A DNA stretch of 64,000 nt from Nonomuraea sp. PA05 (GCF_008086045.1 NZ_VSEY01000001.1:496001-560000), one strand, 5' to 3'. Counted from the first letter of the stretch, positions 7,740-16,966 are shown. The notes: a model not told the origin generated them from the sequence alone. Made by a program: numbers and translations.

Positions 7740-8606
7740 ATGAACACCGATGTGCTGCTGCCGCTGCGGACGACCGGCTCCGGCGTGCCACTGTTCTGCG
7801 TCCACCCCCTGTCAGGGCTCGGCTGGTGCTACGCGGGCCTGCTGCCCTACCTGGGCCGCCGCCCCGTCCACTGCTTGCAGGCCAGGCGGCGGCCCGCACG
7901 CGACCTGGCCGCGATGGTGGCCGACTACCTGGCCACGATCCGCGCGGCGCAGCCGGACGGGCCGTACCAGCTCATGGGCTGGTCGGCGGGAGGCAGCATC
8001 GCGCACGCGGTGGCGTGCGGGTTGCAGCGGCAAGGCGCGCGCGTCGCGTTCCTGGCGCTGCTCGACTCGTTCCCGAGCACAGGCGAGGAGCCGCGTCCGG
8101 TGGACAGCGAGAGCGACAGGCTGGACCTGGCCCGCACGCTCGCCACGGACCTCGGCACCCGCGCACGCCAGGACCCAGGAGAGGACGCCACACGAGTCCT
8201 GCGGCGGCTGGCCCGTCACAGCGGTCTGAGCGAGCGGCTGCTGTCGGAACTCGTGGACACCGCGCTCGGCACCCGCGCCGCCGTACGGCGCGCGCTGCCC
8301 GGCACCTTCCACGGCGACGTGCTCCACCTGGAGGCGGCGAGGGAGAGCAGGGGCACGCTGACGCCGCGCGCCTGGGAGCGCCACATCGACGGCCGCCTGG
8401 ACGTGCGCCGCGTCGACTGCCGCCACGTGGACATGATGCGCCCAGGCCCGCTGAGCGTCATCGGCCCCATCCTGGCCGCCGAGCTGAGCTTGGTCCGGGA
8501 CAGGACCCGCATCGAGCCGAGCCAGGTCCGGGACAGGACCCGCATCGAGCCGAGCCAGGTCCGGGACAGGCCCGCACCCCTTGTCATCCAGCACGGTCAG
8601 AGATGA
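7740..8606 (+). CDS. NRPS/PKS-type thioesterase with repeat tail
   Basis: This 288-aa thioesterase-domain protein has the Ser82 nucleophile in GWSAGG, a likely Asp in LLDSFPS and a His in DCRHVDMM. The N-terminus (PLFCVHPLSGLGWCYAGLL) matches the thioesterase domains of NRPS modules. It may release or edit acyl groups on the carrier proteins of this cluster. The C-terminal 35 residues carry a tandem 11-residue repeat, VRDRTRIEPSQ, present twice plus a partial copy, encoded by a 33-bp DNA repeat. The gene's last 16 bp (8591-8606) match the shared upstream element and so probably serve the next gene. This enzyme is distinct from the TEBC/E10 thioesterase of enediyne cassettes, which is not in the window. 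Confidence 0.85.
   Translation: MNTDVLLPLRTTGSGVPLFCVHPLSGLGWCYAGLLPYLGRRPVHCLQARRRPARDLAAMVADYLATIRAAQPDGPYQLMGWSAGGSIAHAVACGLQRQGARVAFLALLDSFPSTGEEPRPVDSESDRLDLARTLATDLGTRARQDPGEDATRVLRRLARHSGLSERLLSELVDTALGTRAAVRRALPGTFHGDVLHLEAARESRGTLTPRAWERHIDGRLDVRRVDCRHVDMMRPGPLSVIGPILAAELSLVRDRTRIEPSQVRDRTRIEPSQVRDRPAPLVIQHGQR
8490..8570. repeat. 33-bp tandem repeat at the thioesterase 3' end
   Basis: Two full copies and one partial copy of a 33-bp unit starting GGTCCGGGACAGGACC encode VRDRTRIEPSQ. The first two copies appear identical, which suggests recent duplication. Confidence 0.9.
8591..8606 (+). promoter_or_regulatory. Copy of shared 16-bp upstream element (nucleotidylyltransferase)
   Basis: GCACGGTCAGAGATGA fits the cluster element GCAnnnCnnGAGATGC except for the final base and one internal base. 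It overlaps the thioesterase stop codon and ends 33 bp before the nucleotidylyltransferase start. Confidence 0.5.
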
Positions 8607-8639
8607 TGTGGGCACCCGCGCGTTGGGATTCTGGCCACC

Positions 8640-9695
8640 ATGAAGGCTCTGGTGCTGTCCGGCGGGTCAGGCACCCGCATGCGCCCCCTGAGCCACTCCA
8701 TGCCGAAGCAGCTCATCCCGATCGCGAACAAGCCGGTCCTTGAGCACGTGCTGGAGAGCCTGCGCGAGCTGGGCGTGACCGAGATCGGTCTCGTCGTCGG
8801 CGACAGGCGGGCGCAGATCGCCGAGGTCGTCGGCGACGGCTCCCGGTTCGGGGCGCGCGTCACCTACATCCGCCAGCTCCGTCCGCTGGGGCTGGCCCAC
8901 TGCGTGAAGCTGGCCCGCGGCTTCCTCGGCGACGACGACTTCGTCATGTATCTCGGTGACTGCGTCCTGACCGGCGGGATCGGCCCGATCGCCGAGGAGT
9001 TCCGGGCGCTGCGGCCCGCCGCGCAGCTCGTGGTCCGCCGGGTGGCGGACCCGCGCGCGTTCGGGGTGGTCGAGGCGGACCCGGCGGGCGCGGTCCTGCG
9101 CGTGACGGAGAAACCCGAACGGCCCGCCAGCGACCTGGTGATGGTCGGCGTCTACTTCTTCACCGCCGCCGTGCACGAGGCGGTCGAGCGGATCACCCCC
9201 GGACGGCGCGGCGAGCTGGAGATCACCGACGCCGTCCAGTGGCTGGTCGACCACCGCCACGAGGTCAGGGCGAGCGTCTACGACGGGTACTGGACCGACG
9301 CCGGCCGAGTGGACGACGTCCTCGACTGCAACCGCAGGATGCTGGCCACGCAGGCGCGCGGCATCGCCGGCCACCTGGACGCGATCAGCGACGTGCGCGG
9401 CGAGGTGGTCATCGAGCCCGGCGCGCGGATCGTCGCCTCCACGATCGAGGGCCCCGCGATCATCGGCGCGGGCACCCTGATCGAGGACAGCCACGTCGGC
9501 CCCAACACTTCCATCGGCACGGGCTGCGTGGTCCGCGCCACCCGCATCGCCGACTCGATCGTGCTCCACGGCGCCTCGATCGAGGAGGCCAGCCTGCGCG
9601 GCTCGCTCATCGGACGCTTCACCACCGTGGCGCCCGGACAGGCGCACCACCGGCTCGTGGTGGGCGATCACACCCGGATCGAGCTGACCACATGA
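8640..9695 (+). CDS. rmlA: Glucose-1-phosphate thymidylyltransferase (SgcA1/StrD type)
   Basis: This enzyme makes dTDP-glucose (or another NDP-glucose) from glucose-1-phosphate, the first step of deoxysugar supply. The N-terminus KALVLSGGSGTRMRPLS carries the nucleotidyl signature with the catalytic GGxGTR. At 351 aa it is the long form found in antibiotic clusters (StrD group), with a C-terminal left-handed beta-helix of hexapeptide repeats (about 250-345) absent from short RmlA. It is separated by about 30 kb from the 4,6-dehydratase, aminotransferase and methyltransferases it should feed (39.5-43.7 kb). A copy of the 16-bp element lies directly upstream, and the MFS exporter follows after 25 bp. 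Confidence 0.93.
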   Translation: MKALVLSGGSGTRMRPLSHSMPKQLIPIANKPVLEHVLESLRELGVTEIGLVVGDRRAQIAEVVGDGSRFGARVTYIRQLRPLGLAHCVKLARGFLGDDDFVMYLGDCVLTGGIGPIAEEFRALRPAAQLVVRRVADPRAFGVVEADPAGAVLRVTEKPERPASDLVMVGVYFFTAAVHEAVERITPGRRGELEITDAVQWLVDHRHEVRASVYDGYWTDAGRVDDVLDCNRRMLATQARGIAGHLDAISDVRGEVVIEPGARIVASTIEGPAIIGAGTLIEDSHVGPNTSIGTGCVVRATRIADSIVLHGASIEEASLRGSLIGRFTTVAPGQAHHRLVVGDHTRIELTT

Positions 9696-9720
9696 CCGGC
9701 AACAGACGAGGAGTGAGGAC

Positions 9721-11268
9721 GTGACCCACGACGGCGCCCCGCGCGCGGGGCGGAAGGAATGGATGGGGCTGGCGGCGCTGGCCCTGCCCACCATGCTCGT
9801 GTCCCTGGACATCAGCGTGCTGTTCCTGGCGTTGCCGCACCTGAGCGTCGATCTGGGCGCGAACGCCACGCAGCAGCTCTGGATCACCGACATCTACGGC
9901 TTCATGACCGCGGGCTTCCTGGTCACCATGGGCTCGCTGGGCGACAGGATCGGCAGACGCAGGCTGCTGCTCGTCGGCGGCGCGGCCTTCGGCGTGGTCT
10001 CGCTGGTGGCGGCCATGTCCACCAGCCCCGAGATGCTGATCGTGTGCCGGGCGTTGCTCGGCATCGCCGGAGCGACGCTGCTGCCCTCGACACTGGCCCT
10101 GATCGGCGTCATGTTCCGCGACCCGAAGCAGTTCGGGCAGGCCATGGCCGTGTGGGGGACCGCGTTCATGGTCGGCATCGCGCTCGGCCCCGCCGTCGGC
10201 GGCGCGCTGCTCGAACGGTTCTGGTGGGGCTCGGTGTTCGTGATGGGCGTGCCGGTCATGTTGCTGCTGATCGCGGCGCTGCCGCTGCTGCCGGAGTTCC
10301 GCGATCCGGCCGGCGGGCGGCTGGACCTGGTCAGCGTCGTGCTGTCACTGGGCGCCATCCTGCCGCTGATCTACGGGCTGAAAGCGGTGGCCAGGGACGG
10401 CTGGGCGGCCGGGCCGCTGGCCGCGGTCGCCGCCGGGCTGGTCGTGGGCGCGGTCTTCGTCCACCGGCAGCGGAGGCTGGAACATCCGCTGTTCGACCTG
10501 CGGCTCTTCCGCCACCGTGCCTTCACCGCCGCCGTCGTGATCGGGATGCTCTGCGGCTCGCTGCAGACGGGCACGGGCATGGAGGTCGCGCTGTTCCTCC
10601 AGACGGTCGAAGGGCTGTCGCCGCTGGTGGCCGGGCTGTGGCTGCTCATCCCCTCGCTCGTGCTGATCGTCTCCATCAATCTCACGCCCAAGGTCGCGGC
10701 CAAGGTGCGGCCGGCGTACGTGCTGGGGGGCGGCATGCTCATCGCGGTGCTGGGCCAGGTCCTCATCACCCAGGTCGCGGTGGGCGGGGTGATCCTGCTC
10801 GTCGTGTTCCTGTCCGTGTGCTACTTCGGCGTCGGCCCCGTCGGCGGTCTGGTCAACCAGGTCGCCATGGCCAGCAGCCCGCCGGAGAAGGCCGGTTCGG
10901 CCGCGTCGATGGTGGCCACGGGCGGCGAGTTCGGCGTGGCGCTGGGCATCGCGACGCTGGGCACGCTCGGGACCGCCGTCTACCGGAGCGAGCTGGTCCT
11001 GCCGGCCGGCGCGCCCGCCGTGGCCGGTGACAGCATCACCGGCGCCGTCGGCGTGGCCGCCGCGCTGCCTCCCGCGCAGGCGGCGGACCTGCTCGACGCC
11101 GCCCGCGCCGCCTTCACGACGGGGCTGCACGCGGTCGGGGCGGTCAACGCCGTCCTGTTCGCCGGGCTCGCCCTGCTGGCGCTGACCCAGCTCCGCCACC
11201 TGGCCCCCTTCGCCGGCCACCACCACCCGGAACCGGAGAAGGAGCAGGAGCCCGCCCTGACAGCCTGA
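9721..11268 (+). CDS. DHA2-family MFS drug exporter
   Basis: This 515-aa protein has about 14 membrane helices, the layout of DHA2 drug:H+ antiporters. Helix 1 ends LVSLDISVLFLALPHL (motif D1-like) and the loop after helix 2 is GSLGDRIGRRRLL (motif A). It probably exports the finished compound or gives tolerance; similar pumps such as SgcB occur in enediyne clusters. Translation starts at GTG 9721 behind a GAGGAGTGAGG site, 25 bp after the nucleotidylyltransferase. The C-terminus is a hydrophilic His/Glu-rich tail. A short tandem repeat and a terminator follow. Confidence 0.92.
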   Translation: MTHDGAPRAGRKEWMGLAALALPTMLVSLDISVLFLALPHLSVDLGANATQQLWITDIYGFMTAGFLVTMGSLGDRIGRRRLLLVGGAAFGVVSLVAAMSTSPEMLIVCRALLGIAGATLLPSTLALIGVMFRDPKQFGQAMAVWGTAFMVGIALGPAVGGALLERFWWGSVFVMGVPVMLLLIAALPLLPEFRDPAGGRLDLVSVVLSLGAILPLIYGLKAVARDGWAAGPLAAVAAGLVVGAVFVHRQRRLEHPLFDLRLFRHRAFTAAVVIGMLCGSLQTGTGMEVALFLQTVEGLSPLVAGLWLLIPSLVLIVSINLTPKVAAKVRPAYVLGGGMLIAVLGQVLITQVAVGGVILLVVFLSVCYFGVGPVGGLVNQVAMASSPPEKAGSAASMVATGGEFGVALGIATLGTLGTAVYRSELVLPAGAPAVAGDSITGAVGVAAALPPAQAADLLDAARAAFTTGLHAVGAVNAVLFAGLALLALTQLRHLAPFAGHHHPEPEKEQEPALTA

Positions 11269-11272
11269 CCAC

Positions 11273-11348
11273 CGCAAGGCCGCGCCCGCAAGCAAGGCCG
11301 CGCCCGCAAGCAAGGCCGTGCCCGGAAGGCCGTGCCCGGAAGGCCGCG
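11273..11348. repeat. Tandem GC-rich repeat after the exporter gene
   Basis: Repeats of an 18-bp unit AAGGCCGCGCCCGCAAGC are followed by a shorter variant of about 14 bp (AAGGCCGTGCCCGG). They are non-coding and lie between the exporter stop and the terminator. Confidence 0.8.
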
Positions 11349-11366
11349 CGCGTCGGATGCCACACG

Positions 11367-11400
11367 GAAGGGGGCCCGCCCCGCAGGGCGGACCCCCTTC
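11367..11400. terminator. Bidirectional terminator, exporter / oxygenase
   Basis: A 15-bp stem with one mismatch (GAAGGGGGCCCGCCC on the left) and a 4-nt loop, between the convergent MFS and ACAD-fold genes. Confidence 0.75.
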
Positions 11401-11413
11401 TTCGGCGGGCCGG

Positions 11414-12616
11414 TCAGCCGAGGCCGAAGTGGGCGCGGGCCAGCTCCCTGTTGGCCACCGTGGACAGAAAGACGGCGAACCCCGCGTGGCTGTGCAGCGT
11501 GGACATGTCCCGCCAGATCCGCTCGATCCGCTCCCCGTTGCGCACCGCGCTGGACCCCGCCGTCGGGAACAGGCAGCGCTCCACCGCGCGCCAGGACAGC
11601 CGGGCGACCTCCCGGCTGATCGTGGCGATCCGCAGATCGCGCTCCCGGGTGAAGGCGCCGTCGGCGCAGGCCCGCTGCCACTGCCGGATAGCGTCCGACC
11701 AGGCCGCCTCCGCCGTGGCGAGGAGACCGGCCGCCTCGCCGTACCAGAACTGGTAGTCAGGGTCCTCGGCGCGCAGCGAGAACGGCGGGAACACCGTCGT
11801 CCTGACCCGCATCAGCTCCTCGTAGGCGTCCAGCGCGCCCTTGGCCATGCCCAGCATCACGGTGGCGCTGTCGAGCAGCATGAAGCTGAGCGGCCCGCCG
11901 CCGTACTCGGGGTTGCCGTGCAGCGACAGGCCGGGCGTGCCGCCGTCCACGGACGTCTGGCTGAGGTGCAGCGGCAGCGTGAAGTGGGCGGGGACGGCGG
12001 CCTGGTCGAAGGCGACGCTGTGCGACCCGCTGCCCTTGAGGCCGAGCTGGTTGCCCCAGTCGTCCAGGCGGCGCCACCGCTCGCGCGGCGCGACGAACAG
12101 CATGGGCGCGCCGTCCACCACCACGTGGCCCATGAAGTGGGTGGCGTAGGGGGCGCCCGAGCAGTAGTTCCAGGTGCCGTCGAGGATCCACTGGCCGTCC
12201 GCGCCGCGTGTCGCGGCGCCGCTGGGCGCCACCGTCGCGGGGCAGACGAAGTCGCCGCCGGCGAACAGCTCGGCCTGCGCCCGCTCGCCGAACAGGGTGG
12301 CGACCGCCAGCGCGTGCGCCGTGCCCAGCGAGTACATCCAGCCGGTCGAGGGGCAGCCGCGCGCCAGCGTCATCGACACGCGCAGGAACGTCTCGACGCC
12401 GAACTCGTAGCCGCCGAAGCGGCGCGGCACCAGGATGCGGTAGAAGCCGGCCCGTGCGAAGGCCTCGTGGGTGTCCTGCGCGTAGTAGGTGCGCTGTTCC
12501 GTCTCGGCCTGGCGCGCGATGAGGGCGGGCACCATGGCCTCCGCGCGCGCGACGATCATCTCGGGGGTGAGACCGGGCTCGGGCGGAGCCCCTGGGGCAT
12601 CGGTGACGACTGTCAT
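11414..12616 (-). CDS. Acyl-CoA dehydrogenase-fold flavin monooxygenase (HsaA-like) A
   Basis: This 400-aa protein has the acyl-CoA dehydrogenase fold with the PF08028-type C-terminal domain, as in group D two-component aromatic hydroxylases (HsaA and relatives). Visible blocks are FYRILVPRRFGGYEFGVET (near 50), GWMYSLGTAHA, GTWNYCSGAPYATHFMGH (the flavin-domain loop) and GSGSHSVAFDQAAVPAHF. Such enzymes hydroxylate phenolic or carrier-bound substrates with reduced flavin from a partner reductase; no reductase is visible in the window. The start MTVVTDAP was chosen because the divergent paralogue at 12783 begins with the same LVTDAP block. The two paralogues share a divergent promoter region with paired 16-bp elements. 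Confidence 0.85.
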   Translation of the reverse strand: MTVVTDAPGAPPEPGLTPEMIVARAEAMVPALIARQAETEQRTYYAQDTHEAFARAGFYRILVPRRFGGYEFGVETFLRVSMTLARGCPSTGWMYSLGTAHALAVATLFGERAQAELFAGGDFVCPATVAPSGAATRGADGQWILDGTWNYCSGAPYATHFMGHVVVDGAPMLFVAPRERWRRLDDWGNQLGLKGSGSHSVAFDQAAVPAHFTLPLHLSQTSVDGGTPGLSLHGNPEYGGGPLSFMLLDSATVMLGMAKGALDAYEELMRVRTTVFPPFSLRAEDPDYQFWYGEAAGLLATAEAAWSDAIRQWQRACADGAFTRERDLRIATISREVARLSWRAVERCLFPTAGSSAVRNGERIERIWRDMSTLHSHAGFAVFLSTVANRELARAHFGLG

Positions 12617-12674
12617 GCTGCGCGGACCCTTCGTCTCGGGTTTTTCCCCAGCCTCGCCCGCGCCGCGCCCGCCC

Positions 12675-12717
12675 GCATCTCCTGGCGTGCCACGCAATCA
12701 CGCACGTCAGGAGATGC
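12675..12717. promoter_or_regulatory. Two opposed copies of the shared 16-bp element
   Basis: Each copy reads toward its own gene: GCACGCCAGGAGATGC for the minus gene (12675-12690) and GCACGTCAGGAGATGC for the plus gene (12702-12717). They differ at one base and form a 43-bp palindromic region between the divergent oxygenase genes. Confidence 0.7.
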
Positions 12718-12782
12718 GCACGTCAATGTCCGAATGGGACGTTCAGGTGGGCAGTTCCTCGACTGACGTCTGGGAGGACATC

Positions 12783-13964
12783 GTGTTGGTGACCGATGCT
12801 CCGGCGCGGGAAGACTTCGTTCGCCGCGCCTCGGAGATCGTCCCTGTTCTGCGCGGGCACGCGGCATGGGCGGAGGAGAACCGCAGGCTCCACGAGGAGT
12901 CGATAGCAGCAATGGCCGACGCGGGCGTCTTCAGGCTGAGGACGCCACGCCGTTACGGCGGCCACGAGGCGGACACCAGGACGCTGGTCGAGGTGGCCAC
13001 CGAGCTGGGCAGGGCGGACGGCTCGACCGCCTGGACCGCCTCCGTCTACTGGATCCCCACCTGGATGGCCTGCCACTTCCCCGAGGCGGTCCAGGACGAG
13101 GTGTTCGCCACGCCTGACGTGCGCATCTGCGGCACGCTCAGCCCGACCGCGATGGCCGCGCGCACCGACGGCGGCATCGTCGTCAACGGCAAGTGGGGGT
13201 TCGTCAGCGGCGCCCACCACAGCCACTGGCAGGAGATCGTGGCCGTCGTCCTCAGCGAGGACGCGCCGCCCGAGCCCATCATGGCGCTCGTCCCGATGTC
13301 GGACCTGATCGTCATCGACGACTGGCACACCTCCGGCCTGCGCGGCACCGGCAGCGTGAGCACCGTGGCGCAGGACCTGTTCGTCCCCGCCGAGAGGGTC
13401 ATGCCGCTCGGCGCGATCCTGGAGGGCGCGCACGCCGACGGCGCCAGCGCCGGCTCGGCGATCTACCGGCCGCCGCTGCTGCCCGTGGCCTCCGCCTCGT
13501 CCGTCGGCACCGTGCTCGGCCTGGCCAAGGCCGCCAGGGAGGTCTTCTTCGAGCGGCTGCCCCAGCGCAAGATCACCTACACCGGGTATGAGAGCCAGAG
13601 CGCCGCGCCGCTGACCCACCTCCAGGTCGCCGAGGCCACGTTCAAGATCGACCAGACCGAGTTCCACGCCGGCCGGCTCGCCGCCACGGTGGACGGCAAG
13701 GCCGCGCAGAGCGCCACGTGGAGCGTCGAGGAGCGGGTGCGCGCCCGCGCCGACCTGGGCGCCGTGTGCAGGCTCGGCAAGGAGGCCGTGGACATCCTGG
13801 CCACCGCGAGCGGCGGCTCGTCCATCTACAGCGACGTGCCGATCCAGCGCATCGCGCGCGACATCCACGCCGTCAACCAGCACGCGCTCATGCACCCCAA
13901 CACCAACGCCGAGCTGTACGGCCGCATCCTGTGCGGCCTCGAGCCCGACACGCTCTACATCTGA
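12783..13964 (+). CDS. Acyl-CoA dehydrogenase-fold flavin monooxygenase (HsaA-like) B
   Basis: This 393-aa paralogue of the divergent oxygenase A has the same fold and PF08028-type C-terminus. Blocks include [34 protein letters not shown] and [21 protein letters not shown] place the start at GTG 12783: GGGAGG lies 6 bp upstream, and the protein then begins LVTDAP like its paralogue. An ATG at 12726 would add 19 residues but has no well-spaced ribosome site. It probably uses reduced flavin from an unlinked reductase to oxygenate an aromatic or core intermediate. It leads an operon with the SgcJ-like protein and an FAD oxidoreductase. Confidence 0.85.
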   Translation: MLVTDAPAREDFVRRASEIVPVLRGHAAWAEENRRLHEESIAAMADAGVFRLRTPRRYGGHEADTRTLVEVATELGRADGSTAWTASVYWIPTWMACHFPEAVQDEVFATPDVRICGTLSPTAMAARTDGGIVVNGKWGFVSGAHHSHWQEIVAVVLSEDAPPEPIMALVPMSDLIVIDDWHTSGLRGTGSVSTVAQDLFVPAERVMPLGAILEGAHADGASAGSAIYRPPLLPVASASSVGTVLGLAKAAREVFFERLPQRKITYTGYESQSAAPLTHLQVAEATFKIDQTEFHAGRLAATVDGKAAQSATWSVEERVRARADLGAVCRLGKEAVDILATASGGSSIYSDVPIQRIARDIHAVNQHALMHPNTNAELYGRILCGLEPDTLYI

Positions 13965-13984
13965 ACACGCCCGGAGGAGACACC

Positions 13985-14389
13985 ATGACCACCGCACCCG
14001 CACACGCCCCCGACCAGGCAGCCGTGGCAGCGCTGCCGCAGCGAGTGATCGAGGCCTGGGCGGCGCACGACGCCGACGCCTTCGCCGCCGTCTTCACCGA
14101 GGACGCCACGATGATCCTCCCCGGCCAGTACCGCAAGGGCCGCGAGGAGATCCGCGGCTTCATGACCGCCGCCTTCGCCGGGCCGTACAAGGGCACCCGG
14201 GTCACCGGCACGCCCATCGACGTGCGCTTCTTCAACGACGACTGCGGCGTGCTGATCACCCAGGGCGGCGTGCTCGCCCCGGGCGAGAGCGAGGTTCCCG
14301 CCGAGCGGGCGATCCGCGCGTCCTGGCTCGTCGTCCGGCAGGACGGGCAGTGGCGGCTGGCCGCCTACCAGAACAGCCCGCGTGACTGA
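13985..14389 (+). CDS. NTF2/SnoaL-like protein (SgcJ-like)
   Basis: This 134-aa cone-shaped NTF2-fold protein has [32 protein letters not shown] at the N-terminus, the usual start of the SnoaL-like/DUF4440 family, and [21 protein letters not shown] at the end. The nine-membered enediyne cluster of C-1027 contains an NTF2-like protein, SgcJ, whose loss affects product formation; this gene is its likely counterpart. The exact chemistry is unknown for the group. It lies 20 bp after oxygenase B with a GGAGGAGA ribosome site, and overlaps or abuts the following FAD gene, so the three are probably one operon. Confidence 0.8.
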   Translation: MTTAPAHAPDQAAVAALPQRVIEAWAAHDADAFAAVFTEDATMILPGQYRKGREEIRGFMTAAFAGPYKGTRVTGTPIDVRFFNDDCGVLITQGGVLAPGESEVPAERAIRASWLVVRQDGQWRLAAYQNSPRD

Positions 14390-14390
14390 C

Positions 14391-15755
14391 ATGGCCGGCC
14401 ACGTCGCGGACCGCGCGGTGGTGCTCGGCGGCGGCATGGCGGGCCTGCTGTCGGCCCGCGTGCTGTCCGAGTTCTACACCGAGGTCCTGGTGATCGACAG
14501 GGACACGCTGACGGGGGCGAGCGGCCCGCGCAGAGGCGTTCCCCACGGCTGCCACGCGCACGCCCTGCTCGCCCGCGGCCAGCAGATACTCGACGAGCTG
14601 TTCCCCGGCCTGACCCAGCGGCTCATCGACGACGGCGTGCCCGCGGGCGACATGGCCACCCGGCTGCGCTGGTACTTCAACGGCCGCAGGCTGCGGCAGG
14701 CGCCCAGCGGGCTGGTCAGCGTATCGGCCACCAGGCCCGTCCTGGAGGAGCAGGTCAGGCTCAGGGTGGCGGCTCTGGACAACGTGCGCTTCCTGGAACG
14801 CACCGACATCCTGGCCCCCACCGTGACCGGCGCCCGCGTCACGGGCGTGAGGGTGCGGCACAGCGACGGGCAGGAGGAGCCGCTCGCCGCCGACCTGGTG
14901 ATCGACGCGACAGGACGGGGCTCGCGCACGCCCGCGTGGCTGCGCGAGCTCGGCTACGAGCGGCCGGACGAGGACCGGGTGAAGATCGGCCTGGCCTACA
15001 CCACCCGCCACTTCCGGCTGCGGTCCGACCCGTACGGCGACGACCTGTCGATCAACCCGGTGGCCTCCCCGGCCAACCCGCGCGGCGCGTTCTTCCCCAA
15101 GCTGCCCGGCGACATGAGCATGCTCTCGCTCACCGGCATACTCGGCGACCACCCGCCCGCCGACTACGAGGGCTTCCTGGCCTTCGCCAAGTCCCTGCCC
15201 GTGCCCGACATCTACGAGGCGATCCGCGACGCGGAACCGCTGGACGAGGGGGTCACCTTCACCTTCCCCGCCAGCGTGCGGCGCCGCTACGAGCGGCTGC
15301 CCGGCTTCCCCGACGGCCTGCTGGTGCTCGGCGACGGGGCGTGCAGCTTCAACCCCGTGTACGGGCAGGGCATGACCGTGGCCGCCATGGAGTCCATCAT
15401 CCTGCGCGACCACCTGCGGCGGGGCGGCGAGCCGCGGTGGAAGGCGTTCTTCCAGGACATCTCCCGCGTCATCGACGTGCCGTGGGAGATCTCCGCGGGC
15501 GCCGACCTGGCCTTCCCCGGCGTGAGCGGGCCGCGCACGCTGAAGGTGCGGATGGCCAACGCCTACATGGGACGGCTGCACGCCGCGGCGGCCCGCGACG
15601 GCGCGGTCACCGCCGCATTCATGCGGGTGGCCGGGCTCGTCGATCCGCCGCAGGCGCTCATGCGGCCAGGACTGATGCTGCGCGTGCTGGCCGGCGGCGG
15701 CAGGCACGCGACGGAGGAGGAGGCGGCCCAGCCGCTCCCGGTGCTGCGGGGGTGA
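14391..15755 (+). CDS. FAD-dependent oxidoreductase (aromatic hydroxylase/epoxidase type)
   Basis: This 454-aa flavoprotein is of the PHBH/geranylgeranyl-reductase class. It starts with the dinucleotide-binding motif AVVLGGGMAGLLSARVLSEF and a following Glu/Asp region VLVIDRD. The second FAD motif is LVLGDGACSFNPVYGQGMTVA (about 315-335), typical of group A monooxygenases. ATG 14391 is used; GTG 14382, overlapping the SgcJ-like stop, is also possible, and neither has a clear ribosome site, which suggests translational coupling. It may hydroxylate or epoxidise the enediyne core or an aromatic unit. Epoxidation would supply the substrate for the epoxide hydrolase encoded just downstream on the other strand. 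That link is inference. Confidence 0.85.
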   Translation: MAGHVADRAVVLGGGMAGLLSARVLSEFYTEVLVIDRDTLTGASGPRRGVPHGCHAHALLARGQQILDELFPGLTQRLIDDGVPAGDMATRLRWYFNGRRLRQAPSGLVSVSATRPVLEEQVRLRVAALDNVRFLERTDILAPTVTGARVTGVRVRHSDGQEEPLAADLVIDATGRGSRTPAWLRELGYERPDEDRVKIGLAYTTRHFRLRSDPYGDDLSINPVASPANPRGAFFPKLPGDMSMLSLTGILGDHPPADYEGFLAFAKSLPVPDIYEAIRDAEPLDEGVTFTFPASVRRRYERLPGFPDGLLVLGDGACSFNPVYGQGMTVAAMESIILRDHLRRGGEPRWKAFFQDISRVIDVPWEISAGADLAFPGVSGPRTLKVRMANAYMGRLHAAAARDGAVTAAFMRVAGLVDPPQALMRPGLMLRVLAGGGRHATEEEAAQPLPVLRG

Positions 15756-15769
15756 CGGCCAGAAAGGGA

Positions 15770-15802
15770 AAGGCGCCGGCGGTCTGTGACCGCCGGCGCC
15801 TT
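15770..15802. terminator. Bidirectional terminator, FAD enzyme / epoxide hydrolase
   Basis: A 15-bp perfect stem AAGGCGCCGGCGGTC with a TGT loop, between convergent genes. Confidence 0.85.
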
Positions 15803-15809
15803 CTCGATC

Positions 15810-16952
15810 TCAGATCAGTGACCGCGCGAACGCCCTGACGTCGCCGACCAGCAGCTCCGGCTGCTCCAGCGCGGCGAAGTGCCCGCCACGGTCGAACTCG
15901 GTCCAGTGCGTGATGGTCGGGATGTCGCGGTCGGCGAGCCTGCGTACCGGCACGAAGATGTCCCGGGGGAAGACCGCCACGCCCACCGGCACCGTGATCG
16001 GCGGCGGGGTGTGCCCCTCTGCCGCCTGCCGCAGCCCCTCCGCGCCCTCGTAGTAGAACCGCGCCGACGAGCCGGCCGTCGCGGTCAGCCAGTAGATCGA
16101 CACGTTGGTCAGCATGCGGTCCCTGGCGACCGCGTCCTCGGGCGCCTGGGCGGAGTCCGTCCAGTCGCGGAACTTCTCCACGATCCAGGCGAGCTGCCCC
16201 ACCGGAGAGTCGGTGAGCGCGTACGCGAGCGTCTGCGGGCGGGTGGACTGCAGCTTCATGTAGCCGGACAGCTCCTGGTCGAACCGGGCCAGCCCGCCCA
16301 GCCGCGCCAGGTCGGAAGGCGGCAGCCCGTCCAGCTCGGCCGGGTCGCCGGAGGGGAAGGCCATGAGCATGTTGACGTGCGCGCCGATGACGGCGTCCGG
16401 CGCGAGCCTGGCCAGCTCCAGCGAGATCACCGCGCCGGCGTCGCCGCCCTGGACGAGGTAGCGGTCGTAGTCCAGCCGCCGCATCAGCTCCGCCCAGGCC
16501 AGCGCCACCCGGTACGGATGCCACCCGGCCTCCCGCGTGTGGCCGGAGAAGCCGAAGCCCGGGATGGACGGGATCACCAGGTGGAAGGCGGGCCCGTCGC
16601 CGTCCGGCTCCGTCAGCGGCCCGATCACGTCCAGGAACTCCGCCACCGAGCCGGGCCAGCCGTGCGTCAGCAGCAGCGGGACCGCGTCCGGCCGCGACGA
16701 CCTGACGTGCAGGAAGTGCACCGTGGCGCCGTCGATCTCGGTGACGAACTGCGGGTGGCGGTTCAGCTCCGCCTCCGCCGCCCGCCAGTCGAAGTCGTGC
16801 CGCCAGTAGGTGGCCAGCTCCTTGAGGTACGTCAGCGGCACCCCACGCTCCCAGCCGGTGCCGGGCAGCTCGTCCGGCCAGCGGGTGTCGTCGATCCTGC
16901 GGTGCAGGTCACGCAGGTCGTGATCGGGAATCTCGATACGGAACGGCCGCAT
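15810..16952 (-). CDS. Epoxide hydrolase (SgcF/NcsF2-like)
   Basis: This 380-aa alpha/beta-hydrolase epoxide hydrolase has the EHN N-terminal domain (RPFRIEIPDHDLRDLHRRI). The oxyanion motif is LLTHGWPGS (about 94-102), the nucleophile Asp171 is in VQGGDAGAV, and the catalytic His is in FDRGGHFAALE near the C-terminus. In C-1027 and neocarzinostatin, SgcF and NcsF2 open an epoxide on the enediyne core to a vicinal diol before the side groups are attached. A homologue here is a strong argument for a nine-membered-type core. It lies 14 bp after the HpaB-type hydroxylase in one operon, with AAAGGGCGG before the ATG. Confidence 0.93.
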   Translation of the reverse strand: MRPFRIEIPDHDLRDLHRRIDDTRWPDELPGTGWERGVPLTYLKELATYWRHDFDWRAAEAELNRHPQFVTEIDGATVHFLHVRSSRPDAVPLLLTHGWPGSVAEFLDVIGPLTEPDGDGPAFHLVIPSIPGFGFSGHTREAGWHPYRVALAWAELMRRLDYDRYLVQGGDAGAVISLELARLAPDAVIGAHVNMLMAFPSGDPAELDGLPPSDLARLGGLARFDQELSGYMKLQSTRPQTLAYALTDSPVGQLAWIVEKFRDWTDSAQAPEDAVARDRMLTNVSIYWLTATAGSSARFYYEGAEGLRQAAEGHTPPPITVPVGVAVFPRDIFVPVRRLADRDIPTITHWTEFDRGGHFAALEQPELLVGDVRAFARSLI

Positions 16953-16966
16953 GCTTCCGCCCTTTC

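Noticed and set aside
12726..12782. ATG start at 12726 for oxygenase B
   Set aside because: No properly spaced ribosome site; GTG 12783 has GGGAGG and then matches the paralogue's N-terminus.
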